Part shown: in pieces, positions 48,390 through 56,871 of the stretch
Numbering within the stretch: position 1 is the first letter of the stretch
Layout of the letters: the number at the start of each line of letters is the position of its first letter
Origin: Bradyrhizobium sp.
GTDB lineage: Bacteria > Pseudomonadota > Alphaproteobacteria > Rhizobiales > Xanthobacteraceae
Direction: 5' to 3'
Assembly (NCBI GenBank): GCA_030681365.1
Contig: JAUXWH010000223.1
Coordinates: 1 to 64,000 of the forward strand
DNA: 64,000 bases
Notes under the pieces: model-generated
What the model was told of the DNA's origin: nothing
Databases searched by the model: none
Seen by the model: only the letters and a program-made list of their open reading frames with translations
Translations under genes and position numbers: made by a program

Positions 48390-49166
48390 TCAGGCCTGTT
48401 TCCAGGGTATCAACACATGCCGCTCCAGTGCCTCGAGCGCGACCGACATCAGCGCCCCGAGCAGGCCGATGGTGCACATTCCCACCAGCACGAGACTGGT
48501 TTCCAGCGAGAGCCGATTGGCCTGAATCATATAGCCGAGCCCGGATTGAGCGGCGATCAGTTCGGCCGTGACGACGGCCATCCAGGATTGTCCAAGCCCG
48601 ATCCGCAGCCCGGTCGAGATCATCGGCATCGCAGAAGGCAGATAGATGCGGGCGAACAGCGCGCGCGGCCCCGCGCCGAGCGAACGTGCGGCATGGACGT
48701 GCTCGGCCCGCACCGCATTGCCGCCGGCGAAGCTGTTGATGAAGATCGGGAAGAACGCTGCCAGCGCGGTAATGAAATAGCTCGGGGGATCGCCGATGCC
48801 GAACCAGAGGATGGCAATCGGAATCCAGGCGATCGGCGGAATCGGCCGGAGGAAGCTGACGATCGGCGACAGCAACAGATTCAGCGGCCTGAAGAACGAC
48901 ATCAACAACGCCAGCGGAACGGCAATCGACGACGCGATCAGGAATCCCCCGATCACCCGCCGCAGACTGGCTAGGACATCGCCGACCAGGCTGCCTTCGC
49001 GAAGCAGTTCGACGAATCCGAGCAGAACCGAATGAGGCTTCGGAAGCAGGACTGCGTTGCCGATCCGGATCGACGCAAGGCTCCACAGCAGCAGGAACAG
49101 CGTGATGCCAGCCAGCGCCCAGCTCCAGCGCCCCGCACCCTTTCCACCAGAATTTGACGTCGTCAT
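48390..49166 (-). CDS. ABC transporter permease (SsuC/TauC-like)
   Basis: LRPIPPIAWIPIAILWFGIGDPPSYFITALAAFFPIFINSFAGGNAV; EAA-loop ARSLGAGPRALFARIYLPSAMPMISTGLRIGLGQSW. Confidence 0.9.
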   Translation of the reverse strand: MTTSNSGGKGAGRWSWALAGITLFLLLWSLASIRIGNAVLLPKPHSVLLGFVELLREGSLVGDVLASLRRVIGGFLIASSIAVPLALLMSFFRPLNLLLSPIVSFLRPIPPIAWIPIAILWFGIGDPPSYFITALAAFFPIFINSFAGGNAVRAEHVHAARSLGAGPRALFARIYLPSAMPMISTGLRIGLGQSWMAVVTAELIAAQSGLGYMIQANRLSLETSLVLVGMCTIGLLGALMSVALEALERHVLIPWKQA

Positions 49167-49182
49167 CCCTACGCTCCCTCAG

Positions 49183-50070
49183 TCAGTCCGCGCTCCGAAA
49201 CACCTTCAATGTCTCTTCCCGGATCAACTCGAAGATTTCGCCGCGATATCGATTGAAGAGTTCCGACTTGATCATCGAAGGTTCGCGCGGCCGCGGCAGT
49301 TCGATCGGGACCTGTTGCTTGATGCCGCCGGGAAGCGTCTTCATGACAACGACCCGGTCGGCCAGAAAGATCGCTTCCTCGATGTCGTGGGTGACGAAAA
49401 TCACCGTCGTCCTGAACTGCGACCAGATCTTCAGAAGCTCCTCTTGCATGATCGAGCGGGTCTGCGCATCGAGCGCGCCGAACGGCTCGTCCATCAGAAG
49501 CACCGGAGGATAGGTGGCGAGTGCCCGGGCAATGCCGACGCGCTGCTGCATCCCGCCGGACAGGCTGGCGGGCCATGCCGAGGCCTGCTTCTCCAGGCCA
49601 ACCAGAGACAGGAATGTGCGCGCCGTGCCGATCGGATCGGCGCGGCCCAGCATCTTCGGACCGAACGCGACGTTTTCGAGGACCGACATCCACGGGAACA
49701 GCGAGTGGTTCTGAAAGACGATGCCACAGTCCGGATTGGTGCCTTTCACGGGCTTGCCATCGACCGCAATCGTTCCGCTGGTCGGCTTGAGGATTCCCGC
49801 AACCACGTTGAGCAGCGTAGATTTTCCGCAGCCGGACGGTCCGAGCAGGGCGACGAATTCGCCCGGGCGAATCTCGATGTCGAGATCGTCGAGCGCGACC
49901 ACGGGACCGGATTTCGTCTCGAAGCGCATCGCGAGCCCGCGCCCTTCGATTCTGCCCTGGTCGGTCGGGTGCGCCGGCGGCACGCCGGAGGGAGCCCAGA
50001 CACCGGCGCTTCCATGGGGCGGCGAACGATCCGAGGCAAAAACCAGGCTTGGACGCAGGGAGACAGCCAA
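49183..50070 (-). CDS. ABC transporter ATP-binding protein (SsuB/TauB-like)
   Basis: Walker A GPSGCGKST; LSGGMQQRVGIARAL; LLMDEPFGALD; exact N-terminus uncertain. Confidence 0.9.
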   Translation of the reverse strand: MAVSLRPSLVFASDRSPPHGSAGVWAPSGVPPAHPTDQGRIEGRGLAMRFETKSGPVVALDDLDIEIRPGEFVALLGPSGCGKSTLLNVVAGILKPTSGTIAVDGKPVKGTNPDCGIVFQNHSLFPWMSVLENVAFGPKMLGRADPIGTARTFLSLVGLEKQASAWPASLSGGMQQRVGIARALATYPPVLLMDEPFGALDAQTRSIMQEELLKIWSQFRTTVIFVTHDIEEAIFLADRVVVMKTLPGGIKQQVPIELPRPREPSMIKSELFNRYRGEIFELIREETLKVFRSAD

Positions 50071-50178
50071 AGCAAAAAACCTTCCTCAGGAGAGCGCGGC
50101 CGCCACGGTGCCGCCGCGATGATGCCAGCCAAGCTCGACGATGCCGGCGCAATGCTCAATCGAGATCGGCCGGCAAAC

Positions 50179-50195
50179 GACAACAAATTGCAAAG
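50179..50195 (+). promoter_or_regulatory. shared motif site S5
   Basis: GACAACAAATTGCAAAG, upstream of the ABC operon 47415-50070. Confidence 0.5.
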
Positions 50196-50230
50196 AAGGC
50201 ACCGCGCTCAACCATGAGCCCATGGAGGTG

Positions 50231-50992
50231 TCAGTGCGCGGTGGCGAGGCCCGCGAGCAGGTCGAGCTTCCGGATCAGCAACTTGCCGCGGCCCACCTCT
50301 ATGATCCCGTCCGACTGCAGCCGCTTCAGCCCGATGGTGACCCATTGGCGGGTCGCTCCGACCATGTGCGAGATTTCCTCGTGGGTGATCGGGACGCTGA
50401 TAGCAACACCTTGCTCGGTCTCGATTCCATACATCTCGGCGAGAAGCAGCAGCACGCGCGTCATGCGCTCGCCAGCCGTCCGGGTTCCCAGCATTTGCGC
50501 CATTGCCGCGTAGCATCGGCCCTTGAAGACCATGGCCTCGATGAGCCCGAGCGCGAGATTTGGCATGCGCGCACAAAGCAAGTGCAGTGTTGCACTCGGA
50601 AGCAGCAGCAGGCTGGTATCCCGTATAGCTACCGCCGACCACATGTTGCGCGTCTGCGCAAACACGTCCGGTCCGCCGATGAAGTTCCCGGCAAACCAGT
50701 AGGCCCGTGTTATCTCTCGTCCAGACGGCGCGGCATAAAATACCCGCACGCCGCCGGACATGATCAGAAAAATCCCCTTCTGGGTCTCGCCCTGGCGAAA
50801 CACGGTGGAACTGCGCTTCGCCAGCCTCGGCGTGCACTGACGTATGACATACTCGCGCTCCGCCGGAGTCAGCCGGTCCAGCAGGAACGGCTTGCGCCCT
50901 CCGAGGGATTCGGTCTCGGACAGCACGAGAACTCTGGAGCGATCGGCATCCGCCACATGTGTGGCGTCCTGGCGTGCATCAACCTGCAGCAT
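50231..50992 (-). CDS. Crp/Fnr family transcriptional regulator (paralogue 1)
   Basis: cNMP-binding fold FRQGETQKGIFLIMSGGVRVFYAAPSGREIT; HTH ITHEEISHMVGATRQWVTIGLKRLQSDGII. Confidence 0.88.
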   Translation of the reverse strand: MLQVDARQDATHVADADRSRVLVLSETESLGGRKPFLLDRLTPAEREYVIRQCTPRLAKRSSTVFRQGETQKGIFLIMSGGVRVFYAAPSGREITRAYWFAGNFIGGPDVFAQTRNMWSAVAIRDTSLLLLPSATLHLLCARMPNLALGLIEAMVFKGRCYAAMAQMLGTRTAGERMTRVLLLLAEMYGIETEQGVAISVPITHEEISHMVGATRQWVTIGLKRLQSDGIIEVGRGKLLIRKLDLLAGLATAH

Positions 50993-51340
50993 GATCGGCC
51001 CTACATTCGCCCTGCAGGATACTAGCAAGTATCAGGCCAACCGCGGCAATAGCGGCAGGACTTGCCGCCATCGTGGATAGCGGAAGATCATCGCCACGCA
51101 GGACGAATTGCGTCGGCTGCGGGATGAGCCGAAGCCGCAGCTCCCTCGCCATTCGCTGCAGGCTGCCGAACTCGGTCGCGAGATTTCGGGCCCGGGCCGC
51201 GCATGTAGTGCAGTTCGGGGCGGTAGCGGCCGGTCAGGCGCGTAGTCACGATGCGCCGCAGGAATCGAACCAGTGCAATCCGGAACGATCTGCGCATGTG
51301 TTCGTCCTCGCATCGAGCGACAGGGATTGAACTGCCGTCT

Positions 51341-52315
51341 CTATCCCAGCGCGCCCTTCCTCGAGACGATCTGCTGCATCGCCCATCGCGCATTCTTGCG
51401 GACCTCGGGATCGGGGTCGTCAAGAACGGGCTCGAGGAATTTGCGGCCGCCGGGGTCGGCGATTTCACCGAGCGCGGCTGCGGCTTCCTTGCGCAGGTTG
51501 GCCTGCGGGTGCGAAATGCAGCTGCCGATCGCGGCAACGGCGCGCGCCACCTTCATCTTGCCGAGGCTTCGGGCCGCCTTCAGCCGAACCTGCCAGAATT
51601 CGTCAGCCAATGCGTTGATCAGCGCGTCCGCGGCATGCATCCCGTTGGCGTTGGTACCCAGGGTCTCGGCCGCGACCTCGCGCACCATCCAGTCGGTATC
51701 GGCGAGCGCCCGCGTGATCGATTCGGCCGCGGGCTTCATGTGGGAAAACGCCAGCGCACTTACCGCCGCCCGGCGCACATGCGCATCGGCATCGCTCGTC
51801 ACCGCGGTCAGCGCCGGAATGGATTCTTCCATCTTGAGAAAGCCGATCACACCGATGGCCTGTACGCGCACCGCCGCGTCGGCATCGCGCAGCGCATCCA
51901 GCGCCGGCTTCAGCGTATCCTTGCGCCGCAATTCCTTCAGCGCCCGCAAACTTGCCATCCGCACGAAGGCATGGGCATGCCCCACCAGCGGCAGGATGGC
52001 ATCGGCGCAGCCCGGGTCTTTCAGTTCCGCCATACTGTCGGCGGCGGCATTCGCCACCGCCTGTTCCGGGTCGATCAGGACCTTGACGAGCGCCGCCGCC
52101 GCTTCGGGGCCGTCGAACTCGCCAAGCGCCAGCGCCACCTGCTGGCGCACCCCCGGATCCGGATCCGAGGTCATGCGATCGAGATGCGCGACCGCGGCCG
52201 GATCGCCGCTGTGGCCCAGCGCGATGATCGCGACCCTGCGCTCGCCGGGGTCGGCGGCATGCAGGCGATCATCGATGTCCTCGAGATCGTCGTAGGATTC
52301 GAACGGATCAGCCAT
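51341..52315 (-). CDS. HEAT-repeat protein
   Basis: About ten ~31-aa HEAT repeats, e.g. DPDPGVRQQVALALGEFDGPEAAAALVKVL, DADAHVRRAAVSALAFSHMKPAAESITRAL. Confidence 0.9.
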   Translation of the reverse strand: MADPFESYDDLEDIDDRLHAADPGERRVAIIALGHSGDPAAVAHLDRMTSDPDPGVRQQVALALGEFDGPEAAAALVKVLIDPEQAVANAAADSMAELKDPGCADAILPLVGHAHAFVRMASLRALKELRRKDTLKPALDALRDADAAVRVQAIGVIGFLKMEESIPALTAVTSDADAHVRRAAVSALAFSHMKPAAESITRALADTDWMVREVAAETLGTNANGMHAADALINALADEFWQVRLKAARSLGKMKVARAVAAIGSCISHPQANLRKEAAAALGEIADPGGRKFLEPVLDDPDPEVRKNARWAMQQIVSRKGALG

Positions 52316-52318
52316 AAC

Positions 52319-52552
52319 TCACCTGAGCAGATAGGGGATGTTGACCGTGACGGCGCCGGTCGGGCAATCGGCCTCGCACGGCATGCAGTACCAGCATTCG
52401 TCATAGGCCATGAAGGCCTTGCCGGTCATGTCGCTGATGCGCAGGACGTCGAGCGGACAGACGTCGACACATACCGTGCAGCCCTTGTCGGCGATGCACT
52501 TGGCGTCATCGACGACGACGGGAACGGAGGTCTGGTAACTTGCGAGAGGCAT
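52319..52552 (-). CDS. AprB-like 2x[4Fe-4S] ferredoxin
   Basis: CIADKGCTVCVDVCPLDVLRI...KAFMAYDECWYCMPCEADCPTGAVTVNIPYLLR. Confidence 0.85.
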   Translation of the reverse strand: MPLASYQTSVPVVVDDAKCIADKGCTVCVDVCPLDVLRISDMTGKAFMAYDECWYCMPCEADCPTGAVTVNIPYLLR

Positions 52553-52587
52553 CGATCGACTCCAATCCAGGAAAATTGCTGCTGATA

Positions 52588-54330
52588 TCAGGCGCTGGCG
52601 CGGACGCGCTGCTTGTCGTAGAGGTCTTTTTCATCTTCACCGATCGGAACGATGTAGGGCTCAACCGCCCGCTTCTCGCTGGTCATCCGGCCGTCCTTCT
52701 TGCTCAGCAGTGAATGGCAGAACCAGTTCTCGTTATCCTTCTCGGGATAGTCCGTGCGCAGGTGATAGAGGCCCCAGCGGCTTTCGGTGCGATACAGCGA
52801 CGCGTGCGCCGCCATGTCGGCGCAATCGACGATCGACTGCGTCTCCAGCGCGCGCAGCAATTCGTGGGCGTTGCGGGCGATCATCCGGGTTTCCATGTCC
52901 TCGCGCACCTCGCCGAGGCGCCGCTGACCCAGTTCGAATTTCCGGGTGACTTTCGGCGGCTGCAGGTAATCGTTCACCAGACGCCGCGCCTTGTACTCGA
53001 TCTGGTTCGGCGGGATGCCGTCCTCGCGCCTGGTCGGCGCCAGCACCCGCTCCCGCTCCTTCTCGATGTCGGCGGCATCGAATTTGGCGAAATCGGTGTT
53101 GTCGGCATATTCCATCGCGTCCTCGCCGGCGACCGATCCGTTGGTGAAGGCGCCGAGCATGTAGTTGTGCGGGACGCTGGCCATGTCGCCGGCGGCGTAG
53201 AGGCCGGGCACCGTGGTCCGCGCGAAATCGTCGACGAACACACCGGACGCGCTGTGCCCCGAGCAGAATCCGATCTCCGAGATGTGCATCTCGATCGGCT
53301 CCTGCCGGTAGTCGGTGTTGCGTCCTTCGTGGAACAGGCCGCGCGTCGGGCGCTCGACCTTGTGCAGGGTCGTCTCGATTTCGCTGATGGTGTCTTCATG
53401 CAGATGGTCGAGCTTGAGGAACACCGGTCCCTTGCCGGACTGCAACTCGTTGTAGAATTCGAGCATCATCTGGCCGGACCAGTAGTCGCATTCGATGAAG
53501 CGCGCCCCCTCGTTGTTGGCCGTGAACGCGCCGAACGGACCCGCGACATAGGCGCAGGCGGGGCCGTTGTAATCCTTGATCAGGGGATTGATCTGAAAGC
53601 ATTCGAGGTTCGCCAGCGCCGCACCGGCGTGATAGGCCATCGCATAGCCGTCGCCCGAATTCGCCGCGTTCTCGTAGGTGCCGAACATGTAGCCGGACGT
53701 CGGCAATCCGAGCCGGCCGGCCGCCCCCATGCACAGGATCACCGCCTTGGCCTTGATCACCAGAATTTCCGCGGTGCGGGTATTGACGCTGATGGCGCCG
53801 GCAATGCGGCCATCGCTGCCCGTCAACAGCCGGGTCGCCATATAGCGGTTGGAAATCAGAATGCGGGCGCGGCGCAGCTGCCGGTAGATCGCCTTCTTGA
53901 CGGTTTCGCCGTTCGGCATCGGCAGAACGTAGGTGCCGATATGATGGACTTTCTTGACGGCATAGTCGCCGTTCTCGTTCTTCAGGAAGCGGATGCCGAA
54001 ACTGTCGAGTTCCTCGATAATTCCGTAGCAGCGCTCCGCGTATTTGTAGACGGCCTTCTGATCGACGATGCCGTCATTGGCGATGGTGATTTCCTTGGTG
54101 TACTGCTCCGGCGTGGCGTAGCCGGGAATCACCGCGTTGTTGAGCCCGTCCATTCCCATCGAAATAGCGCCGGAGCGCTTCACGTTGGCCTTTTCCAGCA
54201 GGACGACATTGGCCTTCGGGTTCTTGAGCTTCGCCTTCAGCGCCGCCATCGGCCCGGCGGTGCCGCCGCCGATCACCAGGACGTCGCAGGATACCTCTGA
54301 AAGGCCGTCGACAATTTCATCCATCGCCAT
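52588..54330 (-). CDS. AprA/fumarate-reductase-like FAD-dependent oxidoreductase
   Basis: DVLVIGGGTAGPMAALKAKLKNPKANVVLLEKANVKRSGAISMGMDGLNNAV; GLYAAGDMASVPHNYMLGAFTNGSVAGEDA. Confidence 0.85.
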   Translation of the reverse strand: MAMDEIVDGLSEVSCDVLVIGGGTAGPMAALKAKLKNPKANVVLLEKANVKRSGAISMGMDGLNNAVIPGYATPEQYTKEITIANDGIVDQKAVYKYAERCYGIIEELDSFGIRFLKNENGDYAVKKVHHIGTYVLPMPNGETVKKAIYRQLRRARILISNRYMATRLLTGSDGRIAGAISVNTRTAEILVIKAKAVILCMGAAGRLGLPTSGYMFGTYENAANSGDGYAMAYHAGAALANLECFQINPLIKDYNGPACAYVAGPFGAFTANNEGARFIECDYWSGQMMLEFYNELQSGKGPVFLKLDHLHEDTISEIETTLHKVERPTRGLFHEGRNTDYRQEPIEMHISEIGFCSGHSASGVFVDDFARTTVPGLYAAGDMASVPHNYMLGAFTNGSVAGEDAMEYADNTDFAKFDAADIEKERERVLAPTRREDGIPPNQIEYKARRLVNDYLQPPKVTRKFELGQRRLGEVREDMETRMIARNAHELLRALETQSIVDCADMAAHASLYRTESRWGLYHLRTDYPEKDNENWFCHSLLSKKDGRMTSEKRAVEPYIVPIGEDEKDLYDKQRVRASA

Positions 54331-54424
54331 CGCTCAAATCCCTCGTCTTTCCTCGAAGCAATTTCCATTCCAGAAGATCCGGGGAATGGCCGTCAGGGTA
54401 GAATGAGGGTGGCCGGTCGCGGGC

Positions 54425-54441
54425 GATAGCAATTAGTTGTC
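54425..54441 (-). promoter_or_regulatory. shared motif site S2
   Basis: Minus strand GACAACTAATTGCTATC, about 95 bp upstream of the flavoprotein start. Confidence 0.6.
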
Positions 54442-54476
54442 AGCACGATGAAAACATTTTGAGGAAGACACATCCT

Positions 54477-55250
54477 CTAACGCTCCACGAAGGCCTTCTC
54501 GATGACGAAGTGGCCGGGCTCGCTGTGGCTACCTTCGAGAAAGCCGCGGGTCTCGAGCATCGCGCGCAGTTCCTCCAGCATGCCCGGGCTGCCGCACATC
54601 ATGATGCGGTCGGTCTCGATGTCGAGCGGCGGCTGATGGATGTCGTTGAACAGCTGCTCCGAAGTGATCAGGTCGGTAATGCGGCCGCGGTTGCGGAACG
54701 GCTCGCGGGTCACGGTCGGATAATAGGAGAGCTTCTCGCTCAACAGCGGCCCGAACAATTCGTCGTCGCGCAGCCTTGCCACCAGCTCTTCGCCATAGGC
54801 GAGTTCGGACACCTGCCGGCAACCATGCACCAGCACGATGCTGTCGAACCGGTCATAGACGTCGGGATCCTTGATCAGGCTCGCGAACGGCGCCAGCCCC
54901 GTTCCGGTCGACAATAGCAGCAGGCGCTTGCCCGGGATCAGATTATCGGAGACCAGCGTGCCGGTCGCCTTGCGCCCGACCAGGATGGTATCGCCTTCCC
55001 TGATCTTCTGCAGCTTCGAGGTCAGCGGCCCATCGGCGACCTTGATCGAGAAGAATTCCAGCGCTTCCTCGTGATTGGCGCTCGCCATCGAATAAGCGCG
55101 CAGCAGCGGACGGCCATCGACCTCAAGCCCGATCATGGCGAACTGGCCATTCTGGAATCGAAAGCCGGAATTGCGGGTGGCGGTGAAGCTGAAAAGCGTA
55201 TCGGTCCAATGCCGGACGGAAAGAACTTTCTCTCGATGGAATGCGCTCAT
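54477..55250 (-). CDS. ferredoxin--NADP+ reductase (Fpr-like)
   Basis: FRFQNGQFAMIGLEVDGRPLLRAYSMASANHEEALEFFSIKVADGPLTSKLQ; STGTGLAPFASLI; C-terminal HFVIEKAFVER. Confidence 0.9.
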   Translation of the reverse strand: MSAFHREKVLSVRHWTDTLFSFTATRNSGFRFQNGQFAMIGLEVDGRPLLRAYSMASANHEEALEFFSIKVADGPLTSKLQKIREGDTILVGRKATGTLVSDNLIPGKRLLLLSTGTGLAPFASLIKDPDVYDRFDSIVLVHGCRQVSELAYGEELVARLRDDELFGPLLSEKLSYYPTVTREPFRNRGRITDLITSEQLFNDIHQPPLDIETDRIMMCGSPGMLEELRAMLETRGFLEGSHSEPGHFVIEKAFVER

Positions 55251-55387
55251 GTGTCCTGATTTTCCGGTTGGTTGGGCGAAGATGGCGCCGTGAAATGCCG
55301 GGCACACTCATCCGGCAAGGAACCACGACGCGCAATCGAGGACTGCAAGCGCCGGTCGATTAGTTTCAAAAAATAGCTGGCGTTCGC

Positions 55388-55404
55388 GGCAACTAATTGC
55401 TGTC
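55388..55404 (+). promoter_or_regulatory. shared motif site S3
   Basis: GGCAACTAATTGCTGTC in the divergent Fpr/DUF971 intergenic region. Confidence 0.6.
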
Positions 55405-55450
55405 GGCCCGGGGCGCGGACTGATGGAATGGGCGCGCCGGAGCAACCGCC

Positions 55451-55780
55451 ATGTCCCAGCCCGCCCTATCCTCGAACCCGTCAGCGGCCGCGCTTGCCGT
55501 CCCAACGCAGGTCAGCATCAGCGAGGACCTGAGCTTTCTCGATCTTGCGATGGCGGACGGCAGCGGGATTCGCCTGACCGCCGAGCGCCTGCGCGGCGCC
55601 TGCAGGTGCGCGCACTGCATCCGGGCACGGATCGACGGGGTTTTCCCGGATCGGTTCGACGGCATCGCCATCGTGCAGGCCGCACCGATCGGTGGTTATG
55701 CGGTCAATCTCGCCTTCTCGGATGGACACGCACGGGGCATTTATCCGTGGGCCCTTCTGCTCGGCCTCGGCGCCGCCTGA
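55451..55780 (+). CDS. DUF971-domain protein
   Basis: LAMADGSGIRLTAERLRGACRCAHCIRARIDGVFPDRFDGIAIVQAAPIGGYAVNLAFSDGHARGIYPWALL. Confidence 0.8.
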   Translation: MSQPALSSNPSAAALAVPTQVSISEDLSFLDLAMADGSGIRLTAERLRGACRCAHCIRARIDGVFPDRFDGIAIVQAAPIGGYAVNLAFSDGHARGIYPWALLLGLGAA

Positions 55781-55903
55781 ACCGACCAGCCATGGCGCCC
55801 TGAGGCGAGTTCCGCCGGAACAATGCCTGAAAAGAACTGAAAACCCGGCACTGGCACAAGGCTTGCTGCTCATTTTGGATCAATTCCAGATCTGGAGCGG
55901 GCG

Positions 55904-56689
55904 ATGCAAACTTACCCAGCACTCAATGCCGCATCCGGCCCCGGGATGAACATGCCGCGGGCGGCCCCGGCGGCCGGCGGCCAATCCCTGTTGCTGACCG
56001 AGAGCGCGCGATCGCTCGGCGGGGCGCCCTCGCTGTTCGAGACGCTGTCGCCGCGCGATCGCGAAACCGTTCTGCGGCGCGGCCGCCGCAAGGTCCTCAA
56101 CCGCGGCCAGACCTTGTTCAATCAGGGCACCAGGCATGACGGAATTTATCTGATTGAGACCGGGCGGATTCGCGTTTTCTATTCCGCTCCCTCCGGGCGC
56201 GAGATCACGCTGGCCTACTGGCACCCCGGCAATTTCGTCGGCGGTCCGGAAGTGTTCGGCGGCGGCGTGCATCAATGGTCGGGCGTCGCCACCAGCAACA
56301 GCTGCGTCGTGCAGCTTCCCGGCAAGGAGCTACGCGCGCTGGTGACGGAAGTGCCCAACCTCGCGATCGGCCTGATCGAAGGCCTGACGTTCAAGGGCAA
56401 GTGCTACTCGGCGCTGGCGCAGATGCTCGGGACCCGCTCCATCACCGAGCGGCTGGCCCACCTGCTGCTCCACCTCGTCGAACTCTACGGCGTGAAGGAC
56501 GCGGAAGGAATCCTGATCGGCGCGGCTTTCACCCATGCCGACCTCGCCCACATGGTCGGCGCGACGCGCCAATGGGTGACGATCAGCCTCAAACGAATGC
56601 AGGAAAAGGACATCGTGGTTTCGCGCAAATCGCGAATTGTCGTCCGGCGAATTGACCTTCTGAAGGAGATGAAAGGCCTCGGTGACTAA
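55904..56689 (+). CDS. Crp/Fnr family transcriptional regulator (paralogue 2)
   Basis: FNQGTRHDGIYLIETGRIRVFYSAPSGREITLAYWHPGNFVGGPEVF; HTH FTHADLAHMVGATRQWVTISLKRMQEKDIV. Confidence 0.9.
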   Translation: MQTYPALNAASGPGMNMPRAAPAAGGQSLLLTESARSLGGAPSLFETLSPRDRETVLRRGRRKVLNRGQTLFNQGTRHDGIYLIETGRIRVFYSAPSGREITLAYWHPGNFVGGPEVFGGGVHQWSGVATSNSCVVQLPGKELRALVTEVPNLAIGLIEGLTFKGKCYSALAQMLGTRSITERLAHLLLHLVELYGVKDAEGILIGAAFTHADLAHMVGATRQWVTISLKRMQEKDIVVSRKSRIVVRRIDLLKEMKGLGD

Positions 56690-56755
56690 GCGCGTGCCTA
56701 CTGATGCGGCTTCATGCAGCCGAATTGCCCAAGGAGTGGGCACCCGGCCTTTCGC

Positions 56756-56772
56756 GGCAACTAATCGACCGT
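56756..56772 (+). promoter_or_regulatory. shared motif site S4
   Basis: GGCAACTAATCGACCGT; shares TTCGCGGCAACTAAT with S3; upstream of the second ABC operon. Confidence 0.5.
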
Positions 56773-56871
56773 TTGCATGAGACGACGTTTGCTCCCCCGG
56801 CCCGATCGACAAAGGATATCGAAAATAACAGGGGAACACCCGACACGCGTCTCACACCGAAAGGGTCTGCA

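Noticed and set aside
51235-51300. Possible tRNA 3' half (GGTTCGATTCCTGC on the minus strand)
   Set aside because: No acceptor, D-arm or anticodon-arm pairing found around the T-loop-like string; it is read through by a short ORF instead
49183-54330. Canonical dissimilatory sulfate/sulfur-oxidation locus
   Set aside because: Only AprA/AprB-like proteins are present; no Sat, QmoABC, DsrAB or Sox genes are visible, so the known pathway is not supported
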